From the NCBI RefSeq assembly GCF_000732615.1, contig NZ_JPGL01000006.1:124001-188000 (forward strand): DNA of 64,000 bases. Reading direction: 5' to 3'. Shown here piece after piece: positions 34,043 to 44,700 of this stretch. Within the stretch, counting starts at the first letter, position 1. Every line of letters begins with the position of its first letter. The position numbers and the translations under genes are program-made. Under the pieces are notes generated by a model. It made no database searches. It saw only the letters and a program-made list of their open reading frames with translations, and was not told the origin of the DNA. Source of the DNA: Burkholderia paludis. GTDB lineage: Bacteria; Pseudomonadota; Gammaproteobacteria; Burkholderiales; Burkholderiaceae.

Positions 34043-34960
34043 ATGCGAAACAACCTGAAGGGCATCGACGTCTTCGTCGCCGCGGCGGAAGCGAGCAGCT
34101 TCGCGCAGGCCGCCGACAAACTGCACCTCACGCGGTCCGCGGTCGGCAAGAGCATCGCGCGCCTCGAGGAGCGGCTGGGCGTCGTGCTGTTTCAGCGGAC
34201 GACGCGCAGCCAGAGCCTGACCGACGAAGGGGCGTTGTTTTACGACCATTGCCTGCGCGCGATGGAGCAGATCCAGGCGGGCGAGGCGCTGCTGGAAACC
34301 GGCAAATGGCAGATGAAGGGGCGCCTGCGCGTGTCGATGCCGACGCTCTTCGGTCATCTTTGCGTGGCGCCGATCCTGATCGAACTGGCCAAGGCGCATC
34401 CCGAACTCGATCTCGACCTGTCGTTCACCGATCGCTCCGTCGACCTGGTCGAAGAGCGTTTCGATCTGGCGGTGCGCGTCGGCACGTTGCCGAACAGCAG
34501 CGGCCTGATTGCGCGTCCGCTGGGCGAGCACCGGATGGCGTTCTGCGCATCGCCGGCATACCTGGGCCGCTGCGGTGAACCCGCGACCTATGAAGAACTC
34601 GAACGGCACAAGGCGCTGGCCTACACGCGTTTCGGCCAGGTGCATCGCTGGCCCGTCATCGTCGATGGCCAGCGCGTGGAATTGCAGCCCGCCACTCGCC
34701 TGCTGTCCGACGACCTGAGCGCACTGATGGATGCGGCCATTGCGGATCTCGGTGTCGCGTGGCTGCCGTACTGGCTGGTGCGCGACGCGTTGCGCGGCGG
34801 CGCGTTGCGGGAGTTGCTGCCCGATCGGCCGGGCGTGATCTTTCCGATCCAGGCGGTATGGCCCTACACGCTGCATCTTCCGCTGAAAGTGCGGGCCGCC
34901 GTCGATGCGCTGCTGGACCATCTTCCGGCCCGGCTGGCCGCGGTCGAGGCGCGGACGTGA
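34043..34960 (+). CDS. LysR family transcriptional regulator
   Basis: A protein of 305 residues with the N-terminal winged HTH (IDVFVAAAEASSFAQAADKLHLTRSAVGKSIARLEERLG, FQRTTRSQSLTDEG) and a LysR substrate-binding domain of the CrgA/DsdC-like group (VDLVEERFDLAVRVGTL). Full length, no defects. Divergent orientation to azoR makes it the probable regulator of that gene and of itself; quinone or electrophile stress would be a natural signal, but this is inference. Confidence 0.9.
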   Translation: MRNNLKGIDVFVAAAEASSFAQAADKLHLTRSAVGKSIARLEERLGVVLFQRTTRSQSLTDEGALFYDHCLRAMEQIQAGEALLETGKWQMKGRLRVSMPTLFGHLCVAPILIELAKAHPELDLDLSFTDRSVDLVEERFDLAVRVGTLPNSSGLIARPLGEHRMAFCASPAYLGRCGEPATYEELERHKALAYTRFGQVHRWPVIVDGQRVELQPATRLLSDDLSALMDAAIADLGVAWLPYWLVRDALRGGALRELLPDRPGVIFPIQAVWPYTLHLPLKVRAAVDALLDHLPARLAAVEART

Positions 34961-34993
34961 CGAAGCGATGCCGCTCGCGTTCGGCCGGGCGCG

Positions 34994-35803
34994 TTACTGG
35001 CCGAAGCGGTCCGCCACGGCGTCCTTCAGCCGCGCGGCGGTGATCTCGCCCATGTGCGATTCGACGAGATTGCCTTTCGCATCGAAGAAGAGCGTCGTCG
35101 GCAGCCCGCGCGAACCGTAGGCCCGCATCGCATGCAGCGTGCGATCGAGCAGCACGTGATCGAACCGCAGCCCCTTCCGTTCGAGGAACGTGCGCACCGC
35201 TTGCGCGTCTTCGCCCTGGTTGAGCATCAGCACGGTCATCCCCGGATGATCCTGCTGCGCTTGCGCGAGGATCGGCATTTCGCGCTGGCACGGCGGGCAC
35301 CACGTGGCCCACAGGTTCACGACGACGGGCTTGCCCGCGAAGCGTTGCACCGGCACCGGCGTGGCGTCGAGCGCTTCGAGCTGCAGCGCGGCAAGCGGCG
35401 GCGCGCTGTGCTGCAACGTTGCGAGCGTGCCTTGCGCGATGCCCCAGGCGGCGACGCCCGCGAGGATGCCGGCCATCACCGGGCGACGCAGCGCAGGCAG
35501 GCGGCGCAGGCGCCAGCCTGCGAACGCGATCCCGGCCATGAGGCCGATGCGCCAGTCGAAGCCGCCGTCGCCGAGCGAGACGATCGAGCGTGGTACGGCG
35601 GCGTACTCGTGCCACCACTGCGCGACATAGGCGATGCGCGCGGCGATCAGCCCGAGCAGCAGGGTATCGAGGATCAGGCTCGATGCGGTCTTGTGCTGGC
35701 CGTCCGGCGGGCGGCGCTGGATGAAATGCGCAACGAGCCACGCGAGCAGCGCGGCGGCGGCCACCGCGACGACACGGATCGAGAAGGGACCGATGCTTAA
35801 CAT
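34994..35803 (-). CDS. membrane-anchored TlpA-type thioredoxin with Lgt-like N terminus
   Basis: A protein of 269 residues. The first ~125 residues hold about four membrane segments whose opening (MLSIGPFSIRVVAVAAAALLAWL) resembles the start of prolipoprotein diacylglyceryl transferase. The C-terminal ~140 residues are a TlpA/ResA thioredoxin domain with active site WATWCPPCQRE (C169 and C172) and the cis-Pro loop GLPTTLFF. The domain should face the periplasm and reduce or isomerise disulfides. The Lgt-like part lacks an obvious catalytic HGGL-type motif, so acyl transfer is unlikely. No partner gene is adjacent. Confidence 0.85.
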   Translation of the reverse strand: MLSIGPFSIRVVAVAAAALLAWLVAHFIQRRPPDGQHKTASSLILDTLLLGLIAARIAYVAQWWHEYAAVPRSIVSLGDGGFDWRIGLMAGIAFAGWRLRRLPALRRPVMAGILAGVAAWGIAQGTLATLQHSAPPLAALQLEALDATPVPVQRFAGKPVVVNLWATWCPPCQREMPILAQAQQDHPGMTVLMLNQGEDAQAVRTFLERKGLRFDHVLLDRTLHAMRAYGSRGLPTTLFFDAKGNLVESHMGEITAARLKDAVADRFGQ

Positions 35804-36009
35804 GAACGGATCAGGTTGGATGTAAAGGTGCGGGGCAGATGGAGGGATTGTCCGCCGTGGCGACGAAGCCGTCGACAGGCGTGTCGGCGTTTCGACTGAC
35901 TGTCGCGTATGCGGGTTCCCTTTCAGAACGTAACGACGTACGGCGGATTCGGATGCGCGCGGTGGGTTCGGGGCTGCGCGACGTTCATGCAGACGAAGCG
36001 CGAATCGGA

Positions 36010-36135
36010 CTGGGCTGATGGCAGGTCGCGGATGCTTCCACAACAATAGATACACCGGCTTGGAGTGGTGTCCTCCGGTATCCCGAGCAGGGATCTCTCT
36101 TTGATGGCCGCTCCCCCGCGAGCGGCCGCTTTTTT
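36010..36135 (+). ncRNA. possible small RNA with terminal hairpin
   Basis: No plus-strand gene precedes the strong plus-strand terminator at 36106-36135, so something untranslated must be transcribed into it. Just upstream lie a hairpin ATCCC / GGGAT (36080-36094, 5-nt loop) and a pairing ACACC (36052-36056) / GGTGT (36067-36071). The sequence between them is AT-richer than average. The 5' end is not determined and no promoter was recognised; the start given is nominal. Confidence 0.35.
36106..36135 (+). terminator. Rho-independent terminator (plus strand)
   Basis: GGCCGCT (36106-36112) pairs with AGCGGCC (36121-36127) around an 8-nt loop, followed by GC and six T. No plus-strand coding gene lies upstream before the divergent thioredoxin gene. 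Confidence 0.8.
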
Positions 36136-36348
36136 ATCGTCGTGCGTGGCGGCGTGAATGCCTTGTGGCGGACGGTGGGCGCGGCCGCGCTCCAATGCAT
36201 ATCGGCTCGACCAACGTAACAGGAACGCTGCCAGCTGCGAGCACAGGGCATTCACTCGCGCGTTGCATGACGCCTGGTTTGCGACCGGCGACGCCGTTGA
36301 TCGTAGGCGGTATGGAGTCTGCCGCCGTGGTCTGACGGGCCTCGGGTC

Positions 36349-36939
36349 TTACAGCTTCTTCGACGCTGCCGATGCCGCGTCACCCTGTGCTGCCGTGGTC
36401 GCCGGATCGAGCGTCGCGAGCGTCTTCTCGGTGAATTTCTCGTACAGCCAGTCCATGCGCATGCTGTCGATACCGGCGATCCCGCCGAGCGCATACGACG
36501 CCGACACCTTGAAGTGGTCGACCGGATGATTGTCGGCATCGGTCACCGTGACGGTGCCGTCGACGTAATCGCTGCCGGCCATGAAACCGAACATGACGGC
36601 CGAGAAACTCGACCGCACACGAATGCCGGTGACTTCGACATTCAGGTGCATCGCATCGGTCGCATCCGCTTTAGCCAGCAGCTTGCGTGCATCCAGTGCG
36701 CTTTCGATTTTCTCCTGCAGCTTTTTTGCGTCGAACTTCAGGTTGTCTTTCAACGCTTCCTGCGCGGCATTGTCCAGCGTGACCTTCACGATCACGGGCT
36801 TCGTGCCGAATTTCGTCGTCGATGCGGTCACGGCGGCCCCGGCCGGATCGCTGGCGTCGCGTGTCACGCTGCTGGCGCAGCCCGACAGGAAGCCGATCGT
36901 CACGAATGCCAGTGCGGCATGACGGAATAGAGATTTCAT
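36349..36939 (-). CDS. DUF4410-like lipoprotein
   Basis: A protein of 196 residues with a lipoprotein signal peptide (MKSLFRHAALAFVTIGFLSG then C; lipobox LSGC). The mature part resembles the DUF4410-type outer-membrane-associated lipoproteins: VKVTLDNAAQEAL, LDARKLLAKADATDAMHLNVEVTGIRVRSSF, FMAGSDYVDGTVTVTDADNHPV. The function of the family is unknown. It lies downstream of the RcsB-like regulator gene on the same strand, 198 bp away, and may share its transcript. As a surface lipoprotein next to an envelope-type phosphorelay it could belong to the signalling set, but this is inference. Confidence 0.75.
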   Translation of the reverse strand: MKSLFRHAALAFVTIGFLSGCASSVTRDASDPAGAAVTASTTKFGTKPVIVKVTLDNAAQEALKDNLKFDAKKLQEKIESALDARKLLAKADATDAMHLNVEVTGIRVRSSFSAVMFGFMAGSDYVDGTVTVTDADNHPVDHFKVSASYALGGIAGIDSMRMDWLYEKFTEKTLATLDPATTAAQGDAASAASKKL

Positions 36940-37137
36940 GATTTGGTCTTTTGATTTGGGTTATTTGAATTGGCTCTGTGGCCGGGCGGGAATTTAACAC
37001 GGGGCGATCGGATTCAATTCGACGAATAGATCGAAAAATCGATTCGGCTTTTTATTCATGATGTTTGCGTCGATTGCCGGCACGACGCTTGCCGTCGAGC
37101 CGGCCGGATGCCGGTCCGGCCCGTGCGAGCCGCAGCG

Positions 37138-37836
37138 TTACGCGTCGGCGTCACTCACCGGCGGCACGTGCGCACCGCCTTGCGCCTGCGTGACGAGCCC
37201 GGTCTCATACGCATAGAGAAACAGCTGCGCATCGCGTTCGATGCCGAACTTGCGCATCGCGCTCTTCTTCTGTGCGCTGACTGTCTGCTTCGTGCGATGC
37301 AGTTGCGCGGCGATCTCGTCGATGCTCATCCCCGATACATACAGCCGGATCACTTCCGCTTCGCGCTTCGTCAGCTCCGGATGCGTGCCGCCCGACGCCT
37401 GCCCGGTGGCCGACTGCTGCATGGCTTCCAGCGACGGCGACACATAACGCGCGCCGGTCTGCACCGCGTGGATCGCCGAAATCAGATGGCTCACGTCGTC
37501 GACCTTGCTCAGCACCGCGCGCACGCCGAGCTTCAGCAACTCGCCGGCGAGCGCCGCATTTGCGATCGCCGTGAACACGATGATCTTCAGGTCGGGAAAG
37601 CGTCGCCGCACGAACGACACGAGCTGGATGCCATCGCCGTATTCGCCGCCCGGCATCGAATAGTCGGTCACGAGCACGTCCACGGGCGTGTTGCCGAGCA
37701 GGTCGATCAGCTCCGTCGAATTGTTCGCCGTGCCCGCGACGTGCAGCGTGGAAACGCCCGACAGCTCGTGAATGATGCCGCGCAGCAACACCGGGTGGTC
37801 GTCGGCCAACACCACATTGATTTTCACGCTAGCCAT
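37138..37836 (-). CDS. RcsB-like NarL/FixJ family response regulator
   Basis: A protein of 232 residues. The receiver (about 5-130) has the acidic pocket ADDHP and phospho-acceptor D58 in LVTDYSMPGGEYGDGI, a sequence very close to the RcsB pattern SMPGxxYGDGIxL. The C-terminal LuxR-type HTH (about 155-215) reads TKREAEVIRLYVSGMSIDEIA and RTKQTVSAQKKSAMRKFGI, again matching the RcsB recognition-helix region (TxSxQKKSAMxKxG). It is divergent from two HPt-containing hybrid kinases, its probable phosphodonors. It is the best candidate to bind the TCWGA-N4-TCWGA boxes found upstream of itself, the adhesin, the fimbrial operon and a small RNA. Confidence 0.92.
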   Translation of the reverse strand: MASVKINVVLADDHPVLLRGIIHELSGVSTLHVAGTANNSTELIDLLGNTPVDVLVTDYSMPGGEYGDGIQLVSFVRRRFPDLKIIVFTAIANAALAGELLKLGVRAVLSKVDDVSHLISAIHAVQTGARYVSPSLEAMQQSATGQASGGTHPELTKREAEVIRLYVSGMSIDEIAAQLHRTKQTVSAQKKSAMRKFGIERDAQLFLYAYETGLVTQAQGGAHVPPVSDADA

Positions 37837-38206
37837 GGAAGTTGCGTCCCGTTGAGTCGAGGCTGGCCGCGCGCCGGCGGCGGCCGGCAGGCGGGTCGTG
37901 CGGACCTCTGTCGCGAATCGTACTAGTCTTAGGCGCGCGCGTCACGCACCCGGCAAGGCCGCAGGAGCGGGCGCCCGGGCAGGCTGCCGGGCCTGCGCCG
38001 ACCCGTCCGCTTCGCATTCTGGCAGGCCCGGGCGGCCGATTTATTCTGACTGGTCAAAAAAGGCGATCAGACGAGTCTGACTGGTCAGAATTCCGCCGGC
38101 TCGACGCCCGCATCCCCTCCCGTTTACCGATAATCCGTCCCGTTCGTTCCTGCGCGGCGGCACAGTCCGCGCGTTCCTTTTTTTCGACTTTTCCACCGAT
38201 CCCGTG
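37837..38206. other. divergent regulator/kinase intergenic region
   Basis: 370 bp without a gene. The proximal right portion holds three overlapping or adjacent copies of the shared box (listed separately). The stretch 38160-38190 near the kinase start is T-rich and may carry the kinase promoter. The left ~170 bp would be the 5' untranslated region of the response-regulator mRNA if the box-linked promoter is correct. Confidence 0.5.
38016..38089. promoter_or_regulatory. RcsB-type box cluster between regulator and kinases (copies B1, B2)
   Basis: B1 is TCTGA-CTGG-TCAAA at 38045-38058. B2 is a chain TCAGA-CGAG-TCTGA-CTGG-TCAGA at 38067-38089, i.e. three half-sites each 4 bp apart. B2 contains the same 14-mer as the copy at 19795. 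Read leftward toward the response regulator, B1 directly abuts ATAAAT (-35 position, 38039-38044), then 17 bp, then CAGAAT (-10 position, 38016-38021). This suggests autoregulation. Confidence 0.65.
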
Positions 38207-41200
38207 ATGCCGTCGCTCCGTCAAACCACCCTGGTCCAGCTCAGGCGCTATCAGCGCCTGGTGACCTATGGCGCGGGCGCGGTCATCACGGTGCTGCTGC
38301 TGCTCGCGTTCGCGCTGGTCGCGACGTCGATGACGCGTTCGGTGCTGCTGAACCAGCAGCAGGATTTCGTCGTCGATCGCAGCCTCGTGATGAGCGAGAT
38401 CGACGCGCGCGAGGCGTCGCTGCGGCACGTGGTCGTCAGCGCACAGCTCGCGTGGCACGACGGGGCGATGGTCGACCGGAAGACGGTGGAGCGCTTTCGC
38501 GCGAGCGGTGGCACGATGACGCTGCGCCCGAGCCGTTCGCTCACGCCGCAGCTCGCGTTCGTGAACGGCCATCCGGGCGCGACGGACGCCGAGTTGCGGC
38601 GCTACCTCGGCCTGGCCGTACAGATGGCGCAATCGACGACCGCGAGCTCGCTGCTGCGGGGCACGCTGCAGACCGGCTATTACTACAGCGCGCGGCGCGA
38701 TTTCGCCGCGCTGATTCCGGCACCGGCGCCCGTCGACGCGCGCGCGCGGGCGATGCTGGCCGATCGCGATGCGTTGATGCGCGTGCTCGACACGGGGCTG
38801 GAAGCGACGCGCGCCGCGCCGCGTGCGGCCCGGCCCGGGTATCCGCCGGTGGCGTGGCTGCCGCCCGTGCTCAATCCGCTGAACGGCCAGCGCGCGGTGC
38901 GCGCGGCGGCGGTCGCGCGGGACGGCGATGCGCCGTTCGCCGTGCTTGTCACCGAATACGATCCGCGCAGCCTGCTGCATCCGCTCGCGGTGGACCGCTT
39001 CGGCGGCACGTTCCTGATCGTCGCCGATGACCGCTCGCTCGTTGCGAGCTATGCGCAACGGCCGGCCGCGCCGGACCTTGTCGACCATGTGCGCCAGTCG
39101 CGCGAGGCGATGCTGCCCGATCACCGGCTGCGGGCGATCTATCGCAACGGCGTGGTCGGCATCTTCACCATCAGCGACCGGCTCGGCGATACGGGCTGGA
39201 ATCTCGTCTACGCGTTTTCGTGGGTCGATATCCTGCGCGCGATCTGGGTCGAGGTGCTGGCGGCCGGCATCGCGACGATCGCATTGATCGCTGCATTGTG
39301 GAGCGCGCTGCTACTGCTCGCGCGACGCAAGTTCGCGCCGGTCTACGCGCAGTCGCAGCGCGTGTTCGACAGCGAGCAACTGAGCCGCGCGCTGATCGAA
39401 ACGGCGCCGGTCGGGCTCGGGCTGATCGCGCGCGCGGACGCGCGGCTGCTGCTCGCGAGCCCGCTGATGGAAGCGATGACGGCGCGCGCGAAGTTGCCCG
39501 GCGGCACGCTGCCGGCGGCGCTCGTGCGGCTGCATCGCACACGGCGTGCCGGCGCGGTCGCGCATGCGGAGCTGCCGCTCGACACGACGGACGGCGCGCG
39601 CGTGGATCTCGCCGTCAGCACGGTGCCCGCCCGCTACCAGGGGCAGGCCGTGCTGGTTGCCGCGTTCGCCGACGTCACCGCGCAGAAGCAGATCGAGCAG
39701 CAGCTGCGTGCGGCGAAGCAGGCCGCCGACGACGCGAACGCGGCCAAGTCGGTATTCCTCGCGACGATGAGCCACGAGATCCGCACGCCGCTGAACGCGT
39801 TCCTCGGCAATCTCGAACTGTTGAGCCACACGCCGCTGGACGCGAAGCAGCAGGATCGTCTGGCGACGATCCGCGCATCGTCGGACAGCCTGCTGTCGAT
39901 CATCAGCGACGTGCTCGATTTCTCGAAGATCGAGGCCGGCGAGATGGCGTTCGAGACGCTGACGTTTCCCGTGTTCGACGTGCTGGACCGCACGCTCGCG
40001 ACGTTCGCGCCGTCGGCGCGCGCGAAGGGGCTGATGCTGCGCGTGCGCGCGCATTGCGCGGTCGACCAGACGATGCGCGCGGACCCGACGCGGCTCGGGC
40101 AGATCCTGAACAACCTGCTCGGCAATGCGATCAAGTTCACCGGGCGCGGCACGGTGACGGTCGACGTCGCGGTGGCCGCCGGCCGGATCGCAATCGCGGT
40201 GCGCGACACGGGGATCGGGATGACACCCGCGCAGCAGGCGCGGGTGTTCGAGCCGTTCGCGCAGGCCGACGGCACGATCCACCGCCGCTTCGGCGGCACG
40301 GGGCTCGGCCTCGCGCTGTGCCGCCGGCTGACGGCGGCGATGGGCGGCACGATCGGCGTCGACAGCCGGCCCGGCGACGGCAGCCGCTTCACGGTGCGGC
40401 TGCCGCTCGGTGAGCCGGTGCGGCCGTCCGCGCGCGTGTTCGACGCGGTGCGCGGGCCGGTCGTCGTCGTGGCGGCGGAAGCCGATCGCCGCTCGGGCAC
40501 GGGCCGCCATCTGCGCGCGTGGGGGCTCGATGCGCGCCTGTTCGCCGCGCCGGCCGACGTCGATGCGGCGACGCTGGGCGCGGCATGCGCGATCGTGCTG
40601 ATCGGCACCGACGATGCCGCCGGTTGGAACGCCGACGACGAGAACCGGCTGGTCGAAGCCGGCAAGCGCGTCGTGCTGGTCGGCGCGGACGGCCCGTGGC
40701 GGCCTGTCCGCGCGGGGCGTGTGGTCGAGGCGACGTGCGACTCGATGCGCGCGCTGCAGCACGCGCTGCGCATGGCGCTGCTCGGCGGCGAGGAGACGGG
40801 GCGGCGCCTGCGTGGCGCCGGACGCCACTCAGGCGGCCGCCGGCTCGCGGTGCTCGTCGCCGAGGACAACCCGGTGAACCGTACGCTGCTCGCCGAACAG
40901 CTCGCGCTGCTCGGCTGCGACGCACGCGTGTTCGCGAACGGCGACGATGCGCTGGCGGCGCTCGCTTCGCGGCGCTGGGACGTGCTGCTGACTGACCTCA
41001 ACATGCCGGGCATCGACGGTTGCACGCTGGCGGCGCGCGCACGCGCGCGACAGCCGGCGCTGCCCGTCGTCGCGGTGACCGCGCAGGCGACGCTCGACGA
41101 CCGTGCGCGCTGCGCGGCGGCGGGTATCGCGCGGATCGTCGCTAAGCCGCTGTCGCTCGACGGGCTGCGCGCCGTGCTGGGCCTCGGGGCGGGAGAGGGG

Positions 41201-41560
41201 AGCGATCCCGCCGCATGCGGTGCAGGGGCACGCGCGGGCAACGCCGCGCCGGAGCCGTTCGACCTGCTCGCGGGCCGTCCTTTGCCGGCGTCGCTCGTCG
41301 AGCTGTTTCGCGAGACCAGCGAGGCGTCGCTCGCGGCGATCCGCGCCGCGATGCGCGAAGGCGCCTCGGCGCGCGCGCTGGCCGAGCTGCATACGCTGAA
41401 GGGCACGCTCGGCGTGTTCCGTGCGAGTACGCTCGCACAGCGCTGTGCGGCGCTCGAGGCCGCGTGGACGCACCCGGGCGCGTTCGACGAAGCACGGCTC
41501 GATGCGCTGGCCGACGACATCCGCGCGCTGGCGCTGGCCGAAGCGCTCGAACGGGACTGA
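38207..41560 (+). CDS. hybrid sensor histidine kinase with receiver and HPt (first of two)
   Basis: A protein of 1117 residues. TM1 is at about 19-42 and a periplasmic sensor domain of ~300 residues follows. TM2 lies at about 345-373 and a PAS-like linker after it. Then come HisKA with H523 ([14 protein letters not shown]), HATPase ([27 protein letters not shown]), a degenerate receiver/ABL-like segment (about 745-870), and a receiver with D930 ([12 protein letters not shown]). The C-terminal HPt has H1062 in the canonical HTLKGT. This is the His-Asp-His layout of RcsC/BvgS-type phosphorelays. ATG 38207 is 3 nt after a possible GTG. It probably phosphorylates the divergent RcsB-like regulator. 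A paralogue of identical length follows. Confidence 0.92.
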   Translation: MPSLRQTTLVQLRRYQRLVTYGAGAVITVLLLLAFALVATSMTRSVLLNQQQDFVVDRSLVMSEIDAREASLRHVVVSAQLAWHDGAMVDRKTVERFRASGGTMTLRPSRSLTPQLAFVNGHPGATDAELRRYLGLAVQMAQSTTASSLLRGTLQTGYYYSARRDFAALIPAPAPVDARARAMLADRDALMRVLDTGLEATRAAPRAARPGYPPVAWLPPVLNPLNGQRAVRAAAVARDGDAPFAVLVTEYDPRSLLHPLAVDRFGGTFLIVADDRSLVASYAQRPAAPDLVDHVRQSREAMLPDHRLRAIYRNGVVGIFTISDRLGDTGWNLVYAFSWVDILRAIWVEVLAAGIATIALIAALWSALLLLARRKFAPVYAQSQRVFDSEQLSRALIETAPVGLGLIARADARLLLASPLMEAMTARAKLPGGTLPAALVRLHRTRRAGAVAHAELPLDTTDGARVDLAVSTVPARYQGQAVLVAAFADVTAQKQIEQQLRAAKQAADDANAAKSVFLATMSHEIRTPLNAFLGNLELLSHTPLDAKQQDRLATIRASSDSLLSIISDVLDFSKIEAGEMAFETLTFPVFDVLDRTLATFAPSARAKGLMLRVRAHCAVDQTMRADPTRLGQILNNLLGNAIKFTGRGTVTVDVAVAAGRIAIAVRDTGIGMTPAQQARVFEPFAQADGTIHRRFGGTGLGLALCRRLTAAMGGTIGVDSRPGDGSRFTVRLPLGEPVRPSARVFDAVRGPVVVVAAEADRRSGTGRHLRAWGLDARLFAAPADVDAATLGAACAIVLIGTDDAAGWNADDENRLVEAGKRVVLVGADGPWRPVRAGRVVEATCDSMRALQHALRMALLGGEETGRRLRGAGRHSGGRRLAVLVAEDNPVNRTLLAEQLALLGCDARVFANGDDALAALASRRWDVLLTDLNMPGIDGCTLAARARARQPALPVVAVTAQATLDDRARCAAAGIARIVAKPLSLDGLRAVLGLGAGEGSDPAACGAGARAGNAAPEPFDLLAGRPLPASLVELFRETSEASLAAIRAAMREGASARALAELHTLKGTLGVFRASTLAQRCAALEAAWTHPGAFDEARLDALADDIRALALAEALERD

Positions 41561-41798
41561 CGCCGCGCGGCGGCCCGGCGGTGGCATGTCCGTGCTGCCT
41601 GCCCCGCGCGCATCGCCACGCGCGTTCGCCGGCCGGCCGGGCGCTTGCAATGTCCCCGTGACGCGCGCAGTATGGGCCCCGTGCCGATCCATATGACCCT
41701 TTCATAGCGCCTGCCCGTGCGCGCCGATCCCGGTGCGCCGCCATCACGCAACGCAGGCGCCCGCCGGTTCGGCCGCTCATTCGACGGGTTGCCCATCC
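41561..41798. other. gap between the two kinase genes
   Basis: 238 bp between the first kinase stop and the second kinase ATG. No box, terminator hairpin with T-run or reading frame with support is visible, so co-transcription from upstream is possible. Confidence 0.35.
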
Positions 41799-44700
41799 AT
41801 GAACGACCAGCCGCGGCGAGGCCTCTCCGGACGTATCCGCCACAACCAGAATCTGCTGCTGTATGGCGGCGGCATCGTCATCACGCTGGTGGTCGTTGCC
41901 GCGTTCGTGATCGACGCGGTGTCGACGGTGCAGACCTACGTCCGCCAGATCACGCAGCAGTGGACGCTCGACACGCGCCGCATCGAGCAGGAAACAGCGC
42001 GTTACGAAACGGTATTCCGCAACAACCTGCTGAACGTCGAGGCCACCTGGAACGGCGGCGCGAAGGCCGATGCGGCGACCGTCTCCGCGTTCGATGCGCA
42101 GGGGCGCGCGCTCGTGATGCCCGGCAACGCGAACGCGGTGCCGATGCTGATCGCGGGGCGCACCGGCGGCCCGGCCCCGGCCGAACTCGCGCGCTATGCG
42201 GGAATCGCGGCCCGGATGGCCGGCGTGTTGCAGATCATCCAGACACGCGGCGGCAGCACGCTGACCAACTATCTCTACGTGCCCGACGACGGGCTGCTCG
42301 TCGCATCGCTTGCGACGTGGCCCGAGCCGGCCGTGCTGCACGCGCGCCTCGCCGATCGCGACCGCGTGCTGACCGCGTTCGGGTCGAATCGCGGCCAGCC
42401 GCTGCTGCCCGCCGCGTTGCCGGAAATCGACGTGCGTACCGGCATGCGCCCGCTGCGCTGGCTGCCGTTGTACACCGATCCGCTGACGAACGAACCGGCC
42501 GCGCGCATCGCGGCCGCGGTGCGCGATGCGGCCGGCAAGCCGATCGGCGTGCTCGTCGGCGAGTGGCCGGTCGCAGTGATGCGCACGCGGTTTCCGGTCG
42601 AGCGCGTGCCGGGCGCGTTCTTCATCGTGACGCAGGACGGCGAAGTGGTGATGAGCGCGTCGCACACGCCGGTCACGACCGAATGGCTCGACAAGCTCCA
42701 GGCCGCGCGGCCGCTCGCGGCCGAGCATGACGACGAGCGCAGCTATTTTTCGAACGGTATGCTCGTGCTGCGCGAGCGGATCAACGACGCCGGCTGGACG
42801 CTGGTCTACATGCAGTCGTGGCAGCAGTCCGCCGCATTCGTGTGGCCGCTGGTCGCGACGAGCGGCGCCACGACACTCGCGATCATCGTCGTGCTATGGC
42901 TCGTGCTGCTGGTATTCAACCGGAAGATGGTGCAGCCCGCGCTCGACCAGTCGCAGCGTGTGTTCGACAGCGAGCAGCTGAGCCGCACGCTGATCGAGAC
43001 CGCGCCGGTCGGGCTCGGGCTGATTTCGCAGAAGGACGGCACGCCGCTGCTGCGCAGCGCATCGATGGATGCGCTCGCGGCGCGTGTCGCGCTCGACGAG
43101 AAAGCGCTGTCGTCGCGCTTCGCCGAGCAGCGGGCCGCGTCGCCGGATGCGACGGTCACGCACGACGAGCTGACGCTGCACGCGCAGGACGGCACGCGCG
43201 TGGACCTGTCGGTCAGCATGGCGCCCGCGCGGTACGCAGGGCAGCCGGTCGTCGTGACGGCGCTCACCGACGTGACCGCGAAGAACCTGCTCGAGGAACG
43301 GCTGCGCGACGCGAAGCAGGCGGCCGATGCGGCGAATGCCGCGAAATCCGCGTTCCTCGCGACGATGAGCCACGAGATCCGCACGCCGTTGAACGCGATC
43401 CTCGGCAACCTGGAGCTGTTCGCGCATACGCCGCTGAACGGCAGCCAGCAGGACCGGCTCGGCACGATCCGCCGGTCGTCGGAGGGCTTGCTGTCGATCA
43501 TCAGCGACGTGCTCGATTTCTCGAAGATCGAGGCCGGCGAGATGGCGCTCGAATCGCTCGTGTTTCCGGTCGTCGACGTGCTCGAACGCGCGCTCGCGAT
43601 CTTCGCGCCGGTCGCGCATGCGAAGGGGCTGCGGCTGTATCCGGCGTTCGATTGCGATATCGACCAGACGATGCGTGGAGATCCGACCCGCCTCGGGCAG
43701 ATCGTGAACAACCTGTTGAGCAATGCGATCAAGTTCACCGAACGCGGGGCCGTGACGCTGCGCGTGTCGATCGATGGCGGCAGCCTGCACGTGACGGTCG
43801 AGGATACGGGCATCGGCATGACCGCCGACCAGCAGGCCGCGCTGTTCCAGCCGTTCGCGCAGGCCGACGGTACGATCGGGCGGCGCTTCGGCGGCACCGG
43901 GCTCGGTCTCGCGCTGTGTCACCGGCTCGCGGCCGCGATGGGCGGCTCGATCGCGGTCGACAGCGCGCCGGCGAAGGGCAGCACGTTCACCGCGCGCGTG
44001 TCGCTCGGCGAACCCGTGCACGCGCCGGTCCGCGAGTTCGCGCGCGTGCGCGGCCCGCTGATCCTGCTGTCGTCGGCGCCGCAGTGGCAGGCGTTCGCGA
44101 CGCCGCATCTGCTGGCGTGGGGGCTCGACCTGCACGCGTACGCGGCGCCGGGAGACGTGCCCGATGCGTTGCTCGATACCGCGGCGGCGGTCGTGCTGAT
44201 CGGCGATCGTGACGGTTGGGATGCCGATGCGGAGAACCGGCTCGTCGAAGCCGGCACGTGGGTCGTCACGGCCCGCGTGGAAGGTCCCGCCAGGCCGGTG
44301 CGCGTCGCACGGATGGTCGACGTCGCGTGCTGGTCGCTGCGCGGCCTGCATGACGCGCTGCGCATCGCGCTGCTCGGTGAAGCGGCGTCGACGTCGACGC
44401 AGGACGGTCCGCGCAAGCTGAGCCGGCCGCTCGCCGTGCTCGTCGCCGAGGACAACGCGGTGAATCGCCGGCTGTTCGAGGAGCAACTGGCGATGCTGGG
44501 TTGCGATGCGCAGGTCGTGGACGGCGGCGAAGCCGCGCTGGCCGTGCTCGACGAGCGCCCGTGGGCGGTGCTGCTGACCGATCTCAACATGCCGGGCATG
44601 AGCGGTTACATGCTGGCCGGGCGCGCGCGGGCACGGTATCCCGCCCTGCCGGTCGTGGCCGTGACCGCGCAGGCGACGCTCGACGAGCGCGCGAAATGCG

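Larger units (their letters stand above)
35804..36348. other. gene-free stretch with a candidate sRNA
   Basis: 545 bp without a supported protein gene. The left part (35804-35930) is the upstream region of the thioredoxin gene. The middle (about 36010-36135) folds into consecutive hairpins ending in a plus-strand terminator, listed as a candidate small RNA. The right part (36140-36348) shows only Arg/Thr-rich chance frames. Confidence 0.5.

Noticed and set aside
37102-37121. GGCCGGA / TCCGGCC hairpin just past the response-regulator stop
   Set aside because: No T-run follows on the minus strand and such stems are common by chance at this GC content; not called a terminator.
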